Source: Undaria pinnatifida
Taxonomy: Eukaryota; Sar; Phaeophyceae; Laminariales; Alariaceae
Reading direction: 5' to 3'
DNA: 64,000 nt
Assembly (NCBI GenBank): GCA_012845835.1
Contig: JABAKD010000002.1
Coordinates: 11,630,120-11,694,119 of the forward strand
Below the pieces are notes generated by a model. It was not told the DNA's origin. It saw only the letters and a program-made list of their open reading frames with translations, and did no database searches. Position 1 is the stretch's first letter; every line of letters starts with the position of its first letter. Position numbers and translations under genes: made by a program. Below, one piece after another: positions 34,050 to 45,837 of this stretch.

Positions 34050-34612
34050 GTCTTGGTAGTATGCTATCCTTTTTAAGGCGGTTGGTGTTGTCGTCACCCG
34101 AGGTCACAGGAGCAATCTTGCAGCAATCAGCACTACTGTAGGCTCGACCGTCCCTCTATAGTGCGGTCGGTGGGGGAACTGCCTTGTTCGGACGCTATAT
34201 TACCCACCTTGGTGCGGTTGGAACTGCCGTTACCTGTTAACAAAGCAGCGATACTACAGCAATCAGCACTACTGTAGGCGCGATCATCCCCCTATAGTGC
34301 GGATGGTGGGGAACCCGCCTTGTTCAGGGGTTGTACTGTTCATCTTCGTGCGGTTGGTACCTATGGGCACAGCAACGATAATGTAGCGAGAAAAGCACCA
34401 CTGTAGGCGCGAACGCCCCCCTATAGTGCGGTCGGTGAGGAAACTACCTTGTTCGGGGGTTATTCTGCCCATCTTGGTGCGGTTGGTATTGTCGATACCT
34501 ATGGGAACAGCAACGATAATGCAGCGAGCAGCAAGCACTGCTGTAGGCGCGACCGTCCCCCTATACTGTAGTGCAGTCGGTGGGAAAACTACTTCGTTCA
34601 AGCGTTAGTACT
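34050..34612. repeat. minisatellite, about 4.5 units of 129-140 bp
   Basis: Each unit contains CACTACTGTAGGC(G/T)CGA, CCCCTATAGTGCGG and TTGGTGCGGTTGG. Unit marks fall at 34131, 34267, 34396 and 34536; an incomplete unit precedes the first. Confidence 0.8.
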
Positions 34613-34695
34613 GACGTTGTCCTCTGATTGGCACATATACAACCCTCTACTGTGCTACCCCCCCGTACACTGCTGTTGGGGCGAATGCTGCCACA

Positions 34696-34796
34696 ACAAA
34701 AACAACAACAACAACAACGACCACAACAGGAACAGCAACAGCAACACCGACACCGACAACAGCAACGGCAACGACAACGACAACAACAGCAACAAT

Positions 34797-34847
<51 letters not shown>

Positions 34848-34858
34848 AACAACAACAC
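34696..34858. repeat. imperfect CAA/CAG trinucleotide repeat
   Basis: Runs of AAC/CAA with interspersed CAG and CGA words. It creates long Asn/Gln or Leu/Cys frames that are not genes. Confidence 0.9.
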
Positions 34859-35044
34859 AGCAAGCACCAGCAGAGATGACCGCGTTAGAGAAGTCTCTTG
34901 GTGTTGACAGGAGGTTTTCAGTAGCGAAATCGCCTTGGTCTCATGGTGCACATGCAAACTATTGAGACCCCTCGGCGATGCCCACACGATTGAAGATGGT
35001 ATACGCGGTACTCGAAAATTCTCGAGTGCCAACCCACCAGCGTC

Positions 35045-35925
35045 TGCAGACACGCCTGGAGCTAGGCAAGGTCTACTTGACCAGAAAGTATCTCCCGTTG
35101 GCTTGAGGGGGGCTGGTCAGCACCATTCAGGTGCTAGGAAAGGGGAGAGAAGTTTTGTATTAGCTCCGAATACAAGTAAACAAGCGTCCCCGAATCCCCA
35201 CATCAGAATCCAGAAAATGCTCTCAGCGCCTGGAAGCATTCGAGTTATCAACCACTCCCTTTCAGTGGCACTCCAGCTCCTCCTATTGTGAAATATGAAG
35301 CGCAACCGCATTCCCGAACGGCTGCATTCGCGTGTGATTTCCTCACTCCGCGCTCCGCCTCCCGAAGTGGATATCCTCGCGACGATCTAGACTCGCAGAT
35401 AGGGAGATTGAAGCATCTCGCCGCGTTTGGCACAATCACACGCTTCGCACGTGATGCCGCGCCTTTCCCGTCGGGACTTGCGACGCGACAGCCCGCAGTC
35501 GGCACCGCTGAATCACCTCATTTCGGTGTGTTCATCTCACCAGCATGCCCCCCGAAAGCCTTGAGCCCTCGTGATGGCGGGTGTGTCTTTGCTGCCCGAG
35601 TTGAACCTTCAGCGAATCAAATCGTGCCTATACTGCGAGATTTCACATAACCTAGTCAATCAACCTGATTCGAACCTCGCCATCATCAGATGTGGAGCCT
35701 GCTGCTGCAGCCCCTCTACGCTGGGTGCGATGCTGGGACATCGCCTCTATCGGTCCCTCGCACGACCACAGCAGACCTTGTTCGGAGTCCTGAGACAGCA
35801 TATGGACACCGCCCTCATCGGGTCAGATGGCATCCTGCCGAAACGCGGCCCAATCCACGCCTGCTTGCCGCTGTCGCAATCGTACCAAAAATATCCATGA
35901 CTCGTACACCCAAGAAGTAAGTACT
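35045..35925 (+). mobile_element. deleted fragment of the 3.2-kb LTR-type element
   Basis: A truncated terminal repeat (35045 to about 35215, starting TGCAGACACGCC) is joined directly to interior sequence (35219-35925). That interior matches the reverse complement of about 16190-16910 and also the stretch at 60721-61260. The second half of the repeat and the downstream repeat are missing. Confidence 0.75.
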
Positions 35926-37055
35926 GCGGGTAAAATGCGAAATCATTATTTTTCCGGGCATTTTTTTTTTTCATGTGTACAAACAAATGGTCATTGCGTC
36001 CGGTAGTGATAATAATGTGTCCCAGCGCCACTCCCCTAGGCACTTCCCGGAGGGAATTCTTTAAAAATCATGGTGTATTAGAATACTCATGCATGACAAG
36101 GTGTTAGGTTTGTACTACATCAATCGTCTGTATATCCAGCAACAGGAACAACAATAATACAACTTTGTTATGCTTCACGGACCTGTCGTTTTTTATTGGA
36201 GGTTAATATTCGGGGATTTTTAGCTTGAGGCAGTGTTTCCCTCCGTATCCTTCTTTCTCTCCTGAATGATCGAGCTCATCTCAACTAACTCGCTATATCG
36301 TACTAAAATATCCCTTCATAAACGCGCCTTCCAAATATATTTCAGATTTATTCCTGCTTCACAAACCTCATATTCCTACGTTCAATCGTACACGAATATT
36401 ACATTGAAACTAACAATTAAGTAGTAATGCGTTAACATCTATCTTCCAAAAACTTAACTTTGTGATAATCAGTTGCGGGAATTCCGTGCGTCGTATCACT
36501 TATTATACTAGATTTAGAGTTACATATTTTGAATATATTGGACAGTTTCAGACATCCTGGTGCTCCTTCAAACGAGGGCAAGGTGTTGTCTCTTGCTCAG
36601 CCAACCAAGTGAACGCACGGGCCAGGATAGGCACGTGCAAACACTTCGAACATGTGCAGTATAAACCCTCGTTGACGAAATTCGACAAAACCCCCCGACC
36701 GACACACTCCCGAAGTGCAGCATGTGCTTTACTCGTGTGCAGCAGCATTGCAGTGTGGAAGGATGCAAAAAAGGAGTTGCACATGTTGGTAGGCATTTGC
36801 CAATTGGCGTTACATACAGCAGTATGAGATTCGTATAATTTTATTTCGTCGTTTTCCCCCACCGACGCACTCCTCGATCTGCTTGGTTACTTGCTAATAC
36901 AAGAAGCTCCTCCAGCACCGACGTATCTTCTGAGGGAACGCCTTAGGGTTATTTATCTATCCATACCGTTTTTGCAAGCTCTTATCATCCGGTTAGTTGG
37001 ATAGATCCTGGAGGATCGATCGTTTTCGGTAGGATATTTCGTGGTGATTGATAGG
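35926..37055. other. unassigned AT-rich region
   Basis: No gene or repeat recognised. A frame at 36462-36827 has no motif. Confidence 0.3.
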
Positions 37056-37059
37056 GTTG

Positions 37060-37440
37060 TTCAGCAGATGGCTGATGCCCAGCAGAATTCGCTGAAGCAC
37101 CAGGCTGAGGAACCCACAAAGCTGGTTCAAGAGCAATAGTTCCAACTAGACGACCAGTCCAAGCCATTGCCATGGAAATGCAATCCGCTCAAGTCGCCGA
37201 GCAGACCTCGAAGCTAGCGGCAGTACAAGAGGCATGAGAAGATGCCCGCTCTAGCTCGCCGGTGCCCGATATTCGACTAGGCTCTCTCTGTCTCAGCCAG
37301 CCGTCAAAACGTGCCCAAGTTCCATGGCGAGGTACCGCAGTACCCGATGTGGCGGAAGAAGATTCTGTCGTATCTAACGATATTTGGTTATCGCGAGGCC
37401 GTTGCGCCGCGGACCTAACCAGTCCTCGTCGGCGACGACC
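37060..37440 (+). pseudogene. retrotransposon gag fragment (UBN2-like)
   Basis: Interrupted frames encode a start with MADAQQNSLKHQAEE and later VPKFHGEVPQYPMWRKKILS. The latter is the typical N-terminal part of copia-type gag, where the region around the tryptophan is conserved. Several stops are present. Confidence 0.5.
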
Positions 37441-37703
37441 GCGTATGTTAGTTTGGATCGTCACAGCACGACGGTTACAAAAGTTGTAGAGGGTTACGTA
37501 TATATTCGTGAGCGTTTTTACGCGATTTTTCCTGTGGGAGGAAGGCTCTAGCGTAGCGCTTCGCTCTCTGCTTATTCTCTCCTCTCTGTCCTCTAATCTT
37601 GAGATTCCATTCTTGGAAGTGAGTTCAGATACCAGGCGATAAGCAAGTTTGCACAGGAGACTCCTCGGATGAGATCCACCATCTGAGGAGCGAGCTTCAG
37701 CTA

Positions 37704-38545
37704 ATGATGGAGGAGAGGCAAGCATCGATGATTCAAGATATGAGGGAGATGATGGCCGAGCTCATGAGGAACAACAGCCCGTCGGAGTCCAGCAGCACTG
37801 AGGACAGCGCTGCTGTCAGGAGGAGCCCGCGAGGGGCTGAACCCACTGCTGCAAGGGGGATCAGCGCTGAGGACCGCGCTCCTGTCAGGAGGAGCCCTCG
37901 AGGGGCTGAACCCACCGCTGCACGACAAAATTCTGCTGCTGCTGCTGCCACTGCTGAAGGCGGAGCGCGAGGAGATACGACAGCAACAAGACAGACGACT
38001 TTTCGTTAAGTTCCTTCGCGTGATGCTGGAGTGACGGGACGCAGAGGAGTTGCTGTTCCTGTCGAGGTTGACCCAGCCAGGGGTCAGCCAGATCAGCCAA
38101 GAGGGGCTAGAGAATGGGGGTCATACCCCGGCGGTGACTTGAGGATAGGATACGATATGCCTCTATTCAGACAAATTGCTCTCAAACACACCGCTGTCCC
38201 ACTATTTAGTGGGAAAAATCCCGAGTTTACTGCCTGGACTATAAACGCCAGGTATTACGCCAAAGGAGTAGGTTTCCTATCTGCTCCCGTGTCGGATCCA
38301 CCGCAGTGCATTCCCACAGGGGAGTCGGACAACGAAAACTCGGTACTTGTCGACAGGAGGTACAGCCGCGAAAGTGTACATATACATGCACTCGCGTGAA
38401 ATTCCTTCTTACGGCTCTCAAGGGCAAGAACGACAAGAGCATTTTGCACCGGTGTACTTCGCCGAGGGAAGCGTGGGACGCTCTCCTTGCGTGGTACGGC
38501 CCTCAAACGACGGGGGCCAAATCCATCCTCTCCCGACGCCTTAAC
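37704..38545 (+). pseudogene. retrotransposon gag fragment with internal 63-bp repeat
   Basis: ATG 37704 opens a 101-codon frame with a twofold repeat (VRRSPRGAEPTAAR). After shifts it continues as PLFSGKNPEFTAWTINARYY and, near 38400-38545, as ALKGKNDKSILHRCTSPREA with WDALLAWYGPQTTGAKSILS. That order is copia-type gag. The foldback repeat starting at 38563 cuts it off. Confidence 0.6.
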
Positions 38546-38562
38546 AATATATATTTTGCTGG

Positions 38563-38923
38563 TTATATAGCACTACCCACTGGTCCACGTAGTCACCGTG
38601 GTGCAGTAGGTAATGTTATATAACCAAGAAAAGATGTGTCGTGGGTTCGAATCCCATCGACTTCATATTTCCGCTTTTTCCGGGAAAAGAAGAAAGGAAA
38701 TAACGCCTTTGCGAGAGTGCGCGCTGGAGACGTGAATCTGGTTATCATGGCATGTTCCTGAGTACTACGGTAGTGCGTGGCGAGGGGAAAGCCCCGAAGA
38801 TCCCTGTTACGAAGTCGGTGAGGGTCAATCGACGGACTCGCAAAATATATTTTGTTGATTATATAGCACTAACCACTGGCACACGTAGTCTGACTACGTG
38901 GGCCAGTGGGTAGTGCTATATAA
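38563..38923. mobile_element. foldback tRNA-related repeat (family C), copy 1
   Basis: It is bounded by two imperfect palindromes of about 61 and 65 bases (38563-38623 and 38859-38923). Both start TTATATAGCACTA and end in the reverse complement of that word. The left one leads into a pol III A-box-like word (TGGTGCAGTAGG) and a clean B box (GGGTTCGAATCCC, near 38643-38655). About 230 bp between the palindromes match a second copy at 49845-50095 (CGAAGTCGGTGA, CGTGCTGGAGACGT, GAGTACTAC). Confidence 0.6.
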
Positions 38924-39067
38924 CCAACAGGGTCAAAAACCAACAGGGTCAATAACCAATAGGGTCATGCCCAACGAGCTTCGTCGAATAAACTCGCCTC
39001 GCGATATACATGGCACGACACGAGCTTGGGCCATTCTGATCGAAGGAGTTGTTTACGTACCCGTGGA

Positions 39068-39473
39068 CAACAAGCTTTTTTAGGTTGGATCACCAAGCGG
39101 CGGCTGAACAGTCGACGAGAATTGGTTCAAGCCAAGCGGAGCTGCGCAGCAAGATCTGTGGCAGGACAAATTTGAAAACCTGCGAATGAAGGAATGAAGA
39201 CGGACGAAGACCCGCTGGTGTGGATCGATCGCGTTGACGATGTCGAGAACATGCTTGCGAAGGAGTTGTTTCGGGACCCCTGGCCAACAAGATTTTTTAG
39301 GCTTGATCACCGAGCGGCGGCTGAACAGTCGTCGAGGATTGGTTCAAGCCAAGCGGGGCTGCGCAGCAAGATCTGTGGCTGGACAAATTTGAAAACATGC
39401 GAATGAAAAAAGACGAAGACCCGTTGGTGTGGATCGGTCGCGTTGACGATGTCGACAACATGCTTGCGTGCCT
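39068..39473 (+). repeat. 217-bp tandem duplication of gag-like coding sequence
   Basis: Copies start at 39068 and 39285 (CAACAAG...TTTTTTAGG). The second continues to about 39590 in a frame reading EDPLVWIGRVDDVDNMLACL and KTEVMIHRQIVRYLTN, a helical gag-like segment. The first copy has the same peptide with small changes. Both are non-functional. Confidence 0.6.
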
Positions 39474-39697
39474 CGATGTCCACAAAACCGAGGTTATGAT
39501 CCACCGACAAATCGTCCGTTACCTGACCAATTAGCATAATTTGAAATGCCGTGCTCTGCTCAGGCGTCGTGAGCTCCGATGGAGTGAGTTAGAGCAAACT
39601 CTTCGGGACAGGTTTTGCCGAAATCCAAGCGGCAAAGCCAGTGGGACGCCAAAACGCTTTGTTCGCTGATAACCAAAAGGGTCATGCCTAACGAGCT

Positions 39698-41158
39698 TCG
39701 TCGACAAAGCCAGCAAGTTCTTGTTCGCCTTTCCACTCCCTACGAAAGAAGCAATCGGAGTAGCGAGGAAACTGCTCGAAGTGATGCTTACTTTTCAACT
39801 ACCGCTGTATGTTCGCAGTGATCCGGGATCCGAGTTCACGGCAGAGGTGATGCAACACTTATGTAAGTGGTTGAACGTGACCATCGCCTATGGGCCTGCC
39901 GATCGTCCACGTGCACAGGGGACGGTGGAGAGACTGAGGGGGTGGCTACACGAAGCACTAGGAGAACTGTGTAAGACCTGGCCTCGCAGATGGGACGAGT
40001 ACGTACAACCGGCACTGTGGATCCATCGTACCACGCCGGACCTGCGCTTACCGGAGAAGCCAACTCCCTTCCGTCTTTTCTTCGGTCGTGATGTACGCAC
40101 GCAACTTGATGCTACGCACCCCAAGATAGATGGTGGTGATTTCAGAGGCGGAATGCACAGTTACGTGGCCGACAAACGTCAAGCGTACAAGGAGGTACGG
40201 GATGTACGGATGACTCTATCGAAAAGACATGAAGACAGGCAGAAAAGTCGTGAGAGTCGGGTTGCTGAAATCGGTCGGACCTCGGTGGGAACCCGTGTTG
40301 TTGTCGGAGATAAGGTGCTGGTGAAGGAGGCGGAGTCTGTGATGTTAAGGGAAGGGATACATCATAAACTAGCCCACGAGCACTGGTTCGGACCTTGGGA
40401 GGTGACTGAAGTTGTCTTACCAGGACTCAGCTACATCGTCACGATGAATGGGCGAGGGATTCGCCGACGACGGGCGTCAGCATCGAATATCAAGATGTTC
40501 CACTTACGTCCGGACGACCTCCGTCACGACTTCGAAAACGAACTTGCTTACCTGGCATGGGGAGTTGACTTCGGACTGGCGGAGCCGTCGATTGTAGCGT
40601 CGCCTATGTATACCCTAATAGACAGAAAGGCTGTGATGGGTCAAGGCAACGCTTGGAAGTGGCGATACAAGGGACGATTCGTGGATGGCACAGAGTCGCA
40701 GTGGCTGTCCGAAGAGGAGGCACGAGACAGTGTCACCCCTTTACAGCTGGACGTTTTCCATGCGCTGTGGGAAACGTATCACGGAGCGGAGTGCCGGGCA
40801 AGATCAACAATGACGCTAACGCGGAAGGAAAGAGATGGGATCGACCGTGAACAAGCGTTGAAACAACACCCCGTGGGACCGTGATCTGGAGGGAATTCGC
40901 GGACGCTGAAGGAAACAAGAAGCGTCACCTTTCAAAGGTCTTAGACTACAAGTCACCGTACTGGCCGGTTCAGTACGCAGACGGAGATTGGGAGAAGCTC
41001 AACGAACGTGAAATCCTGAAAGGTAGGAGGACCGGAAATTCGCAATCCGGTTCCCCGTAAACGTGGAACGTGAAGTGGAGGCGGATGGAGAAAGGGAGAA
41101 GACGTTGGCCAAAGATCGACCAGCGAGGAGGATCAAGGCCTCGGCCTACCCGGGTTAA
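39698..41158 (+). pseudogene. Ty3/gypsy integrase and pol C-terminus
   Basis: The 3' end of a gypsy pol gene. The core domain keeps the three catalytic acids: VDKASKFLFAF (Asp near 39703), YVRSDPGSEFTAEV (Asp near 39820) and RAQGTVERLRGW (Glu near 39930). A GPF/Y-like module follows (EHWFGPWEVTEVV, near 40380), then a chromo-like tail (WKWRYKGRFVDG). The main frame stops at 40884. After a shift the protein goes on to a C-terminus KASAYPG with stop at 41158; the same C-terminus appears in the minus-strand element at 60355. Everything upstream (protease, RT, RNase H, zinc-binding HHCC) is missing. Confidence 0.8.
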
Positions 41159-41439
41159 TGGGAAAAGCCGGGAAGTGGTGGATCAGAGGCTTTCAGCTGG
41201 TGCGCTTGATGACGAATACTAGCAAGTCCAGCAGTACCGATCTGGGACCTACGCGAAAAAGCGCGAGGCCCAGGGTCCCTACCCCCTGAGAGACGCCTAT
41301 CCATGAAAATGTTAGACGCCACTCATTCGAGCCTTAGGGTAATCGAAACACGACTAAGTGTGAGAAAAGGCCCTCACTCTTACTGCAGTGTATCCGCAAC
41401 CCGGTTAGCACGGTATTCCTGGGAAGCCGTGCTGAGGGG

Positions 41440-41879
41440 TGTTGCGACGGATTGACATGACGTCACATGAAACTCCGTGGCGGAATGCTGCCTAGGTCTG
41501 TATAACCCCGATCAGTCTAGAAAGCGTGCCGCTTGCGGCATCAGTCTAAAACACACGGAACCAAACGAGGGAAAAAGGAACCTGAACTTGATCTGACACG
41601 ACCGTGAGTGACTGCGAACCGAGCTTGAGTACAGCTATCGTTACCGTCAGGCATTGTTGGAGGTTTCATCCGGAGATCTGTTATATTGTACGAGCGCTTG
41701 GAAGAGGACTGCGTGAGACGAGACTGGTGTTTGCAGGCAGCTGTTGCAACAAGCAGACGGGAGGAATCAACCTGAAGATAGACACGGAGGAAACGAACTA
41801 GAAGCGGTGAGAGAGTTGGGACAAGGGATTGGAGACTTGGGTACGTGTGACTAAAATAGCTCTTTATCCGTTCGTTACA
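41440..41879 (+). repeat. 3' LTR of the gypsy element (440 bp)
   Basis: Begins TGTTGCGACGG and ends GTTCGTTACA. Related LTRs on the minus strand are at 43242-43683, 48702-49143 and 59628-60072. A short purine run (CTGAGGGG) abuts its start, where a polypurine tract is expected. Confidence 0.85.
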
Positions 41880-41884
41880 CTTAT

Positions 41885-43170
41885 CATGTATGAACTTACT
41901 CGTCATCGGCACTGATGATAATCCCTTCCCGATGTCCTATTGGTCTTGTATCCTTTAATCTACTGTTTACATTTTATACAACTTAGTCAGCCCTTGCTAT
42001 ATTTTTCCAAAATAACCCAGCCCGTAGATTACGATTTCGCGTAGTATAAATACCAACTTGTGTACTCTTCTATACAAGGTATAATAAACAAGACCAACCT
42101 GTGTACTATTCTTCCGTACAGCAATTGCTAATACTCCAGACGAATCGATTTCTCGTGCTATACAAGGTGCAACAAACAAGTAACCCCAATGATAACGTAC
42201 ACATATAGACTAATACTCTATACTCATGCCCGCACACTGTTTTGACCATGTAGTCTTTACAGCAGTAGTAGGTATGTGTATAATATTTTTATTGCTACAT
42301 TATTTCACTAGCTCAACAGTCCATGTTACTCCTTCCTCACCATCCTGACTTCAAAAATATCCCCCCAGCTTGCATGTAGGCAAGGCTTACTAGCAGGCAG
42401 GGATACATGTATGTCTTTTCCAGTTCAAAATTTGAAAAATTAGGTTTACGGATATTGTCAAAATACATTCCAGTTGTGAGATCGCTTTGTACCATCGCTT
42501 CCTGTATGCATCCGTTATCGATTGAGTACGTACTGATACCCAAACAAGCAAGAAATATTTTTTAAAGCAAAATCAGGTGTATCCGGGCAGTTTGGTGTCA
42601 AAACTGGTGTAGCACAACAAACAAGAGGATATAAATCACAAACGACATACAGAACATATGATACGCCCGTATACAGCACGATGGCATACATACTTGGTAA
42701 AATTATGCACAAGTACTCGTCGTAAGAATAAGTACGAGCACGAAAGCAAAAATATGCATGCTCTGCGGGGCAATTTATACCATTGAGGCATACGTACCAA
42801 CGTTTATTCTGCATCGCATACAAAAAAACATTGTGTCAGTCAAAGCGGGGAGAATCTCGTTTGCTCTCTGTATGTACTGCTGTGCGTAGCATGGACTGCG
42901 TGACTCCTAATTATGTATAAACTGTCAAGCGTCTCATTCCTTGCCTCGGCTACCTAGAGATCACGACCATCGATTCTCATCACTCATGCGGCCTGATGTA
43001 CTGCTGCTTCTATTTCTGCGGTATCTGCCTGTGGTTATCCTACAGCGTGTGGGGTTCGTAATACTATTTTAAGCTGCTTCAATCGAGATTTTCAACATGA
43101 TAAAATAGAGTTGAACTGCCATGGAACTTTCTTCAACACCCTGTAAAATCCATTCATACTTCTCCCTTGC
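41885..43170. repeat. 1.3-kb repeat, copy 1
   Basis: Matches 45838-47360 in the same orientation over most of its length. Shared words include GAACTTACTCGT, ACATTTTATACAACTTAGTC, AGTTCAAAATTTGAAAAA and GATCACGACCA. It holds no coding frame. It lies between a plus-strand and a minus-strand gypsy LTR. Confidence 0.7.
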
Positions 43171-43683
43171 GCATTTACGACTGTACTTCTACCTGCGTCA
43201 AGCGAGACTATCAACCCACACGGATCCCAGCTGAAGCCCCATGTAACGAACGGATAAAGAGCTACTTTAGTCACACGTACCCAAGTTTCCAATCCCTTGT
43301 CCCAACTCTCTCACCGCTTCTAGTTCGTTTCCTCCGTGTCTATCTTCAGGCTGATTCCTCCCGTCTGCTTGTTGCAACAGCTGCCTGCAAACACCAGTCT
43401 CGTCTCACGCAGTCCTCTTCCAAGCGCTCGTACAATATAACAGATTTTTGGATGAAACCTCCAACAATGCCTGACGGTAACGATAGCTGTACTCAAGCTC
43501 GGTTCGCAGTCACTCACGGTCGTGTCAGATCAAGTTCAGGTTCCTTTTTCCCTCGTTTGGTTTCGTGTGTTTTCGGACTGAGGCCGTGAGCGGTACGCTT
43601 CCTAGACTGATCAGCGTTATACAGACCTAGGCAGCATTCCGCCACGGGGTTTCATGTAACATTCATGTCAATCCGCCGCAACA
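43171..43683 (-). mobile_element. gypsy 5' LTR with primer-binding site and leader stub
   Basis: LTR 43242-43683 (442 bp, minus strand). Directly after its end on the minus strand comes TGGGGCTTCAGCTGGGAT (43224-43241). Starting TGG, it has the form of a primer-binding site complementary to a tRNA 3' end. About 50 further bases of leader are shared with the copy at 48.6 kb, then similarity to the gypsy family ends. Confidence 0.75.
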
Positions 43684-44206
43684 TACCCACCGGAAAAAGT
43701 AACTATAACGCTGCGACAGGCTGCAAGGCTGTATCTAACCAGCGGGAAGAAAAGCATTGCTGCGTCTACAGATGGCTGCCGGGAAGGTTGGGGAGTCGCG
43801 TCCTTGGGATAGTGGCAGGCTGCACCGGGATTAAACTCGAGGAAATAGGGACGTTCAGAACGAAAGATATACATATGACTCAAGAGGAAAGCCTGGACGT
43901 GGTTGTGGCCTTGTCTTCCCGGGCACATGTTCAGGAGCTAGGCCTGTATAACGTGTGCGATGGCAGGACCTTTTCGCACTATCTACCTAATGACCCCTCA
44001 GTCATGGAGAGCTTTGCCACGAAGATAATCCAAGGTTTTACGACGGATTGGCACCGACCCAGCACCCTTGCGCGACAGGTGCTAGGGTTTCAAGCCTGGT
44101 AGCCGTGAAAAATTACCCTCGGGCGCTGAGGGTTGTCTCTGGAGGTTGTTGCTCGAAAGCGGTGATGCTTTGAGGGGCTGTATCCTGACCTCTGTGTGAC
44201 TGCTCT
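43684..44206. other. unassigned region
   Basis: A 145-codon plus-strand frame overlaps the LTR end and continues to 44102. I recognise no motif and do not support it as a gene. Confidence 0.25.
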
Positions 44207-44327
44207 CATGGGCTGTACCAAACTTACTTTTATGGAAGAAGGGGCCAGCTCCCCTGCTACCGGGCTCCCATGGACTGTGCCGAACTTACTTTCGTGGAAG
44301 AAGGGGGCAGCTCCCCTGCTACCGGGC
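44207..44327. repeat. 62-bp tandem duplication
   Basis: CATGG(G/A)CTGT...GCTCCCCTGCTACCGGGCT occurs twice head to tail (44207-44268, 44269-44327) with few differences. Confidence 0.8.
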
Positions 44328-45837
44328 TTTTGCCTGTGGGCTTCCTGCTTGCGACTTTGAGCGCTTTAACGACAAATGCAGGTAGACGTCGGGTAGCGCT
44401 CGCAACTAGGTGCTACCGCAGTGCTCTGATTCAACGGTACCCCTGCCCTTCCTTGGCACCACCGGATCTCGAATTCGGATAGAGTGAGGAAGAACCCTGT
44501 ATGTTGAGTCCGGGAGGGGCTAGCACTCTGTTCTGGAAAGTGGCTGGCTTAATGTTGTTGCTCCTGCGGCGGCCTTGGCACCATCGGAGGTCCCCACCGC
44601 GATCTTGGGTTCGGTTGTGCTCCTCTTGGGGCTGCCTGTGGACCCCATCGTCCTCCGATTCCAAAGGGCGACGGTAGGGAGGAAGGGGACATCTGATTGT
44701 ACCCGCCTCCCGCTCCTACAGGATCTCCCGGTTCTTCCTGCCATGGCCGTTTGGTGACCCGCTTATGTTCTTCCCACCAATCACTCCTCCCACCGTCCCC
44801 GGGACGTCGCCCGTTTCCCTTTGACGTGCCGTACAAGGTGAAGATTTTATCTAACGATGTAGTCTAGGGAGACGAGTGGAGTCCAGGGGATCGATGGAGT
44901 CTAATAACACCGAGATGTCCCCGCCAAACGGGTATTAACAGTGGCTTGGGACAAGGTGGGTGGGAAAAGGTTTCGAGTACATGTATATTTACCTTCCTGG
45001 TTTATTGAAAGTTGTCGCCTTATCATGATATATATGCAATCCTTCGAAAATGCTGCCCTTCGAAAGCTCGAGTCTTCACTAACAGAGGAACGTGTGGAAT
45101 CCCTTAGGTATCTAAGAAGCATCAATCTGATTGTAAGCATTAGCTATATCTGTTATTGTTGCATATCCTTTAAACATGATCTGAACAGAGTTGGAACAGC
45201 AGAATCCATCATTTTGTAAACATCTATCGAGGTATAAACATCCATACATAAAATAACAATCGATAAAAGTTTCAAGGTCTACACACATATTTATGCACAA
45301 CTATTAGTAGTAAATTCCTACGCGCCTTGAAAGTACTTGTATAGTAGCTCCCCAGATGTATGTAGCTCCGCTGTATGCAGCAATTCCCATGACGTGTATA
45401 GCTCCACTGACAACTGAAATATTATTTTGTTTCCATTTATTAATATTAATGCATTCTTTACAATCCTCAAAATTCCAACGTCGAGCTTCCCCCGTTCCCA
45501 TTCCAATACGATAATGTCTCCAAACCATGTTTCCAATTCCGGTGAGTTTTCAGTATGGCAAAGAGCAGATATAGAAAGGCTTACATTCCCCATACAAAAT
45601 TGAAAACTAGAACCAGTTTACAGTATCACTACTCTTGAAACATTTGTGAGAACGACCTTGCAGTGCCTGTGGAACCTGCACAGACATGAAATCCCCATCA
45701 CAAAGGCCAAAACCTAATTGCCTGCAAAACGCCCTTGTCTTATGATCGTCTCAGAGAATGCATCAAATGTAGACTAACTAACTGACCCAAACTCATTTTC
45801 ACCCTGTATGATGAACGCAAGCATATTCCTACAGTGA
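44328..45837. other. unassigned region
   Basis: A Gly/Pro-rich minus-strand frame (44549-44836) is the only sizeable one; it has no motif. From about 45140 the sequence is AT-rich and apparently non-coding. Confidence 0.3.

Noticed and set aside
34561..34907. Poly-Asn and poly-Cys/Leu proteins
   Set aside because: Frames through a CAA/CAG trinucleotide repeat; no flanking domain.
41541..41912. ORFs of 120-140 codons near 41.6 and 43.2 kb on opposite strands
   Set aside because: They are chance frames in the gypsy LTR, which is why they look alike in each copy.
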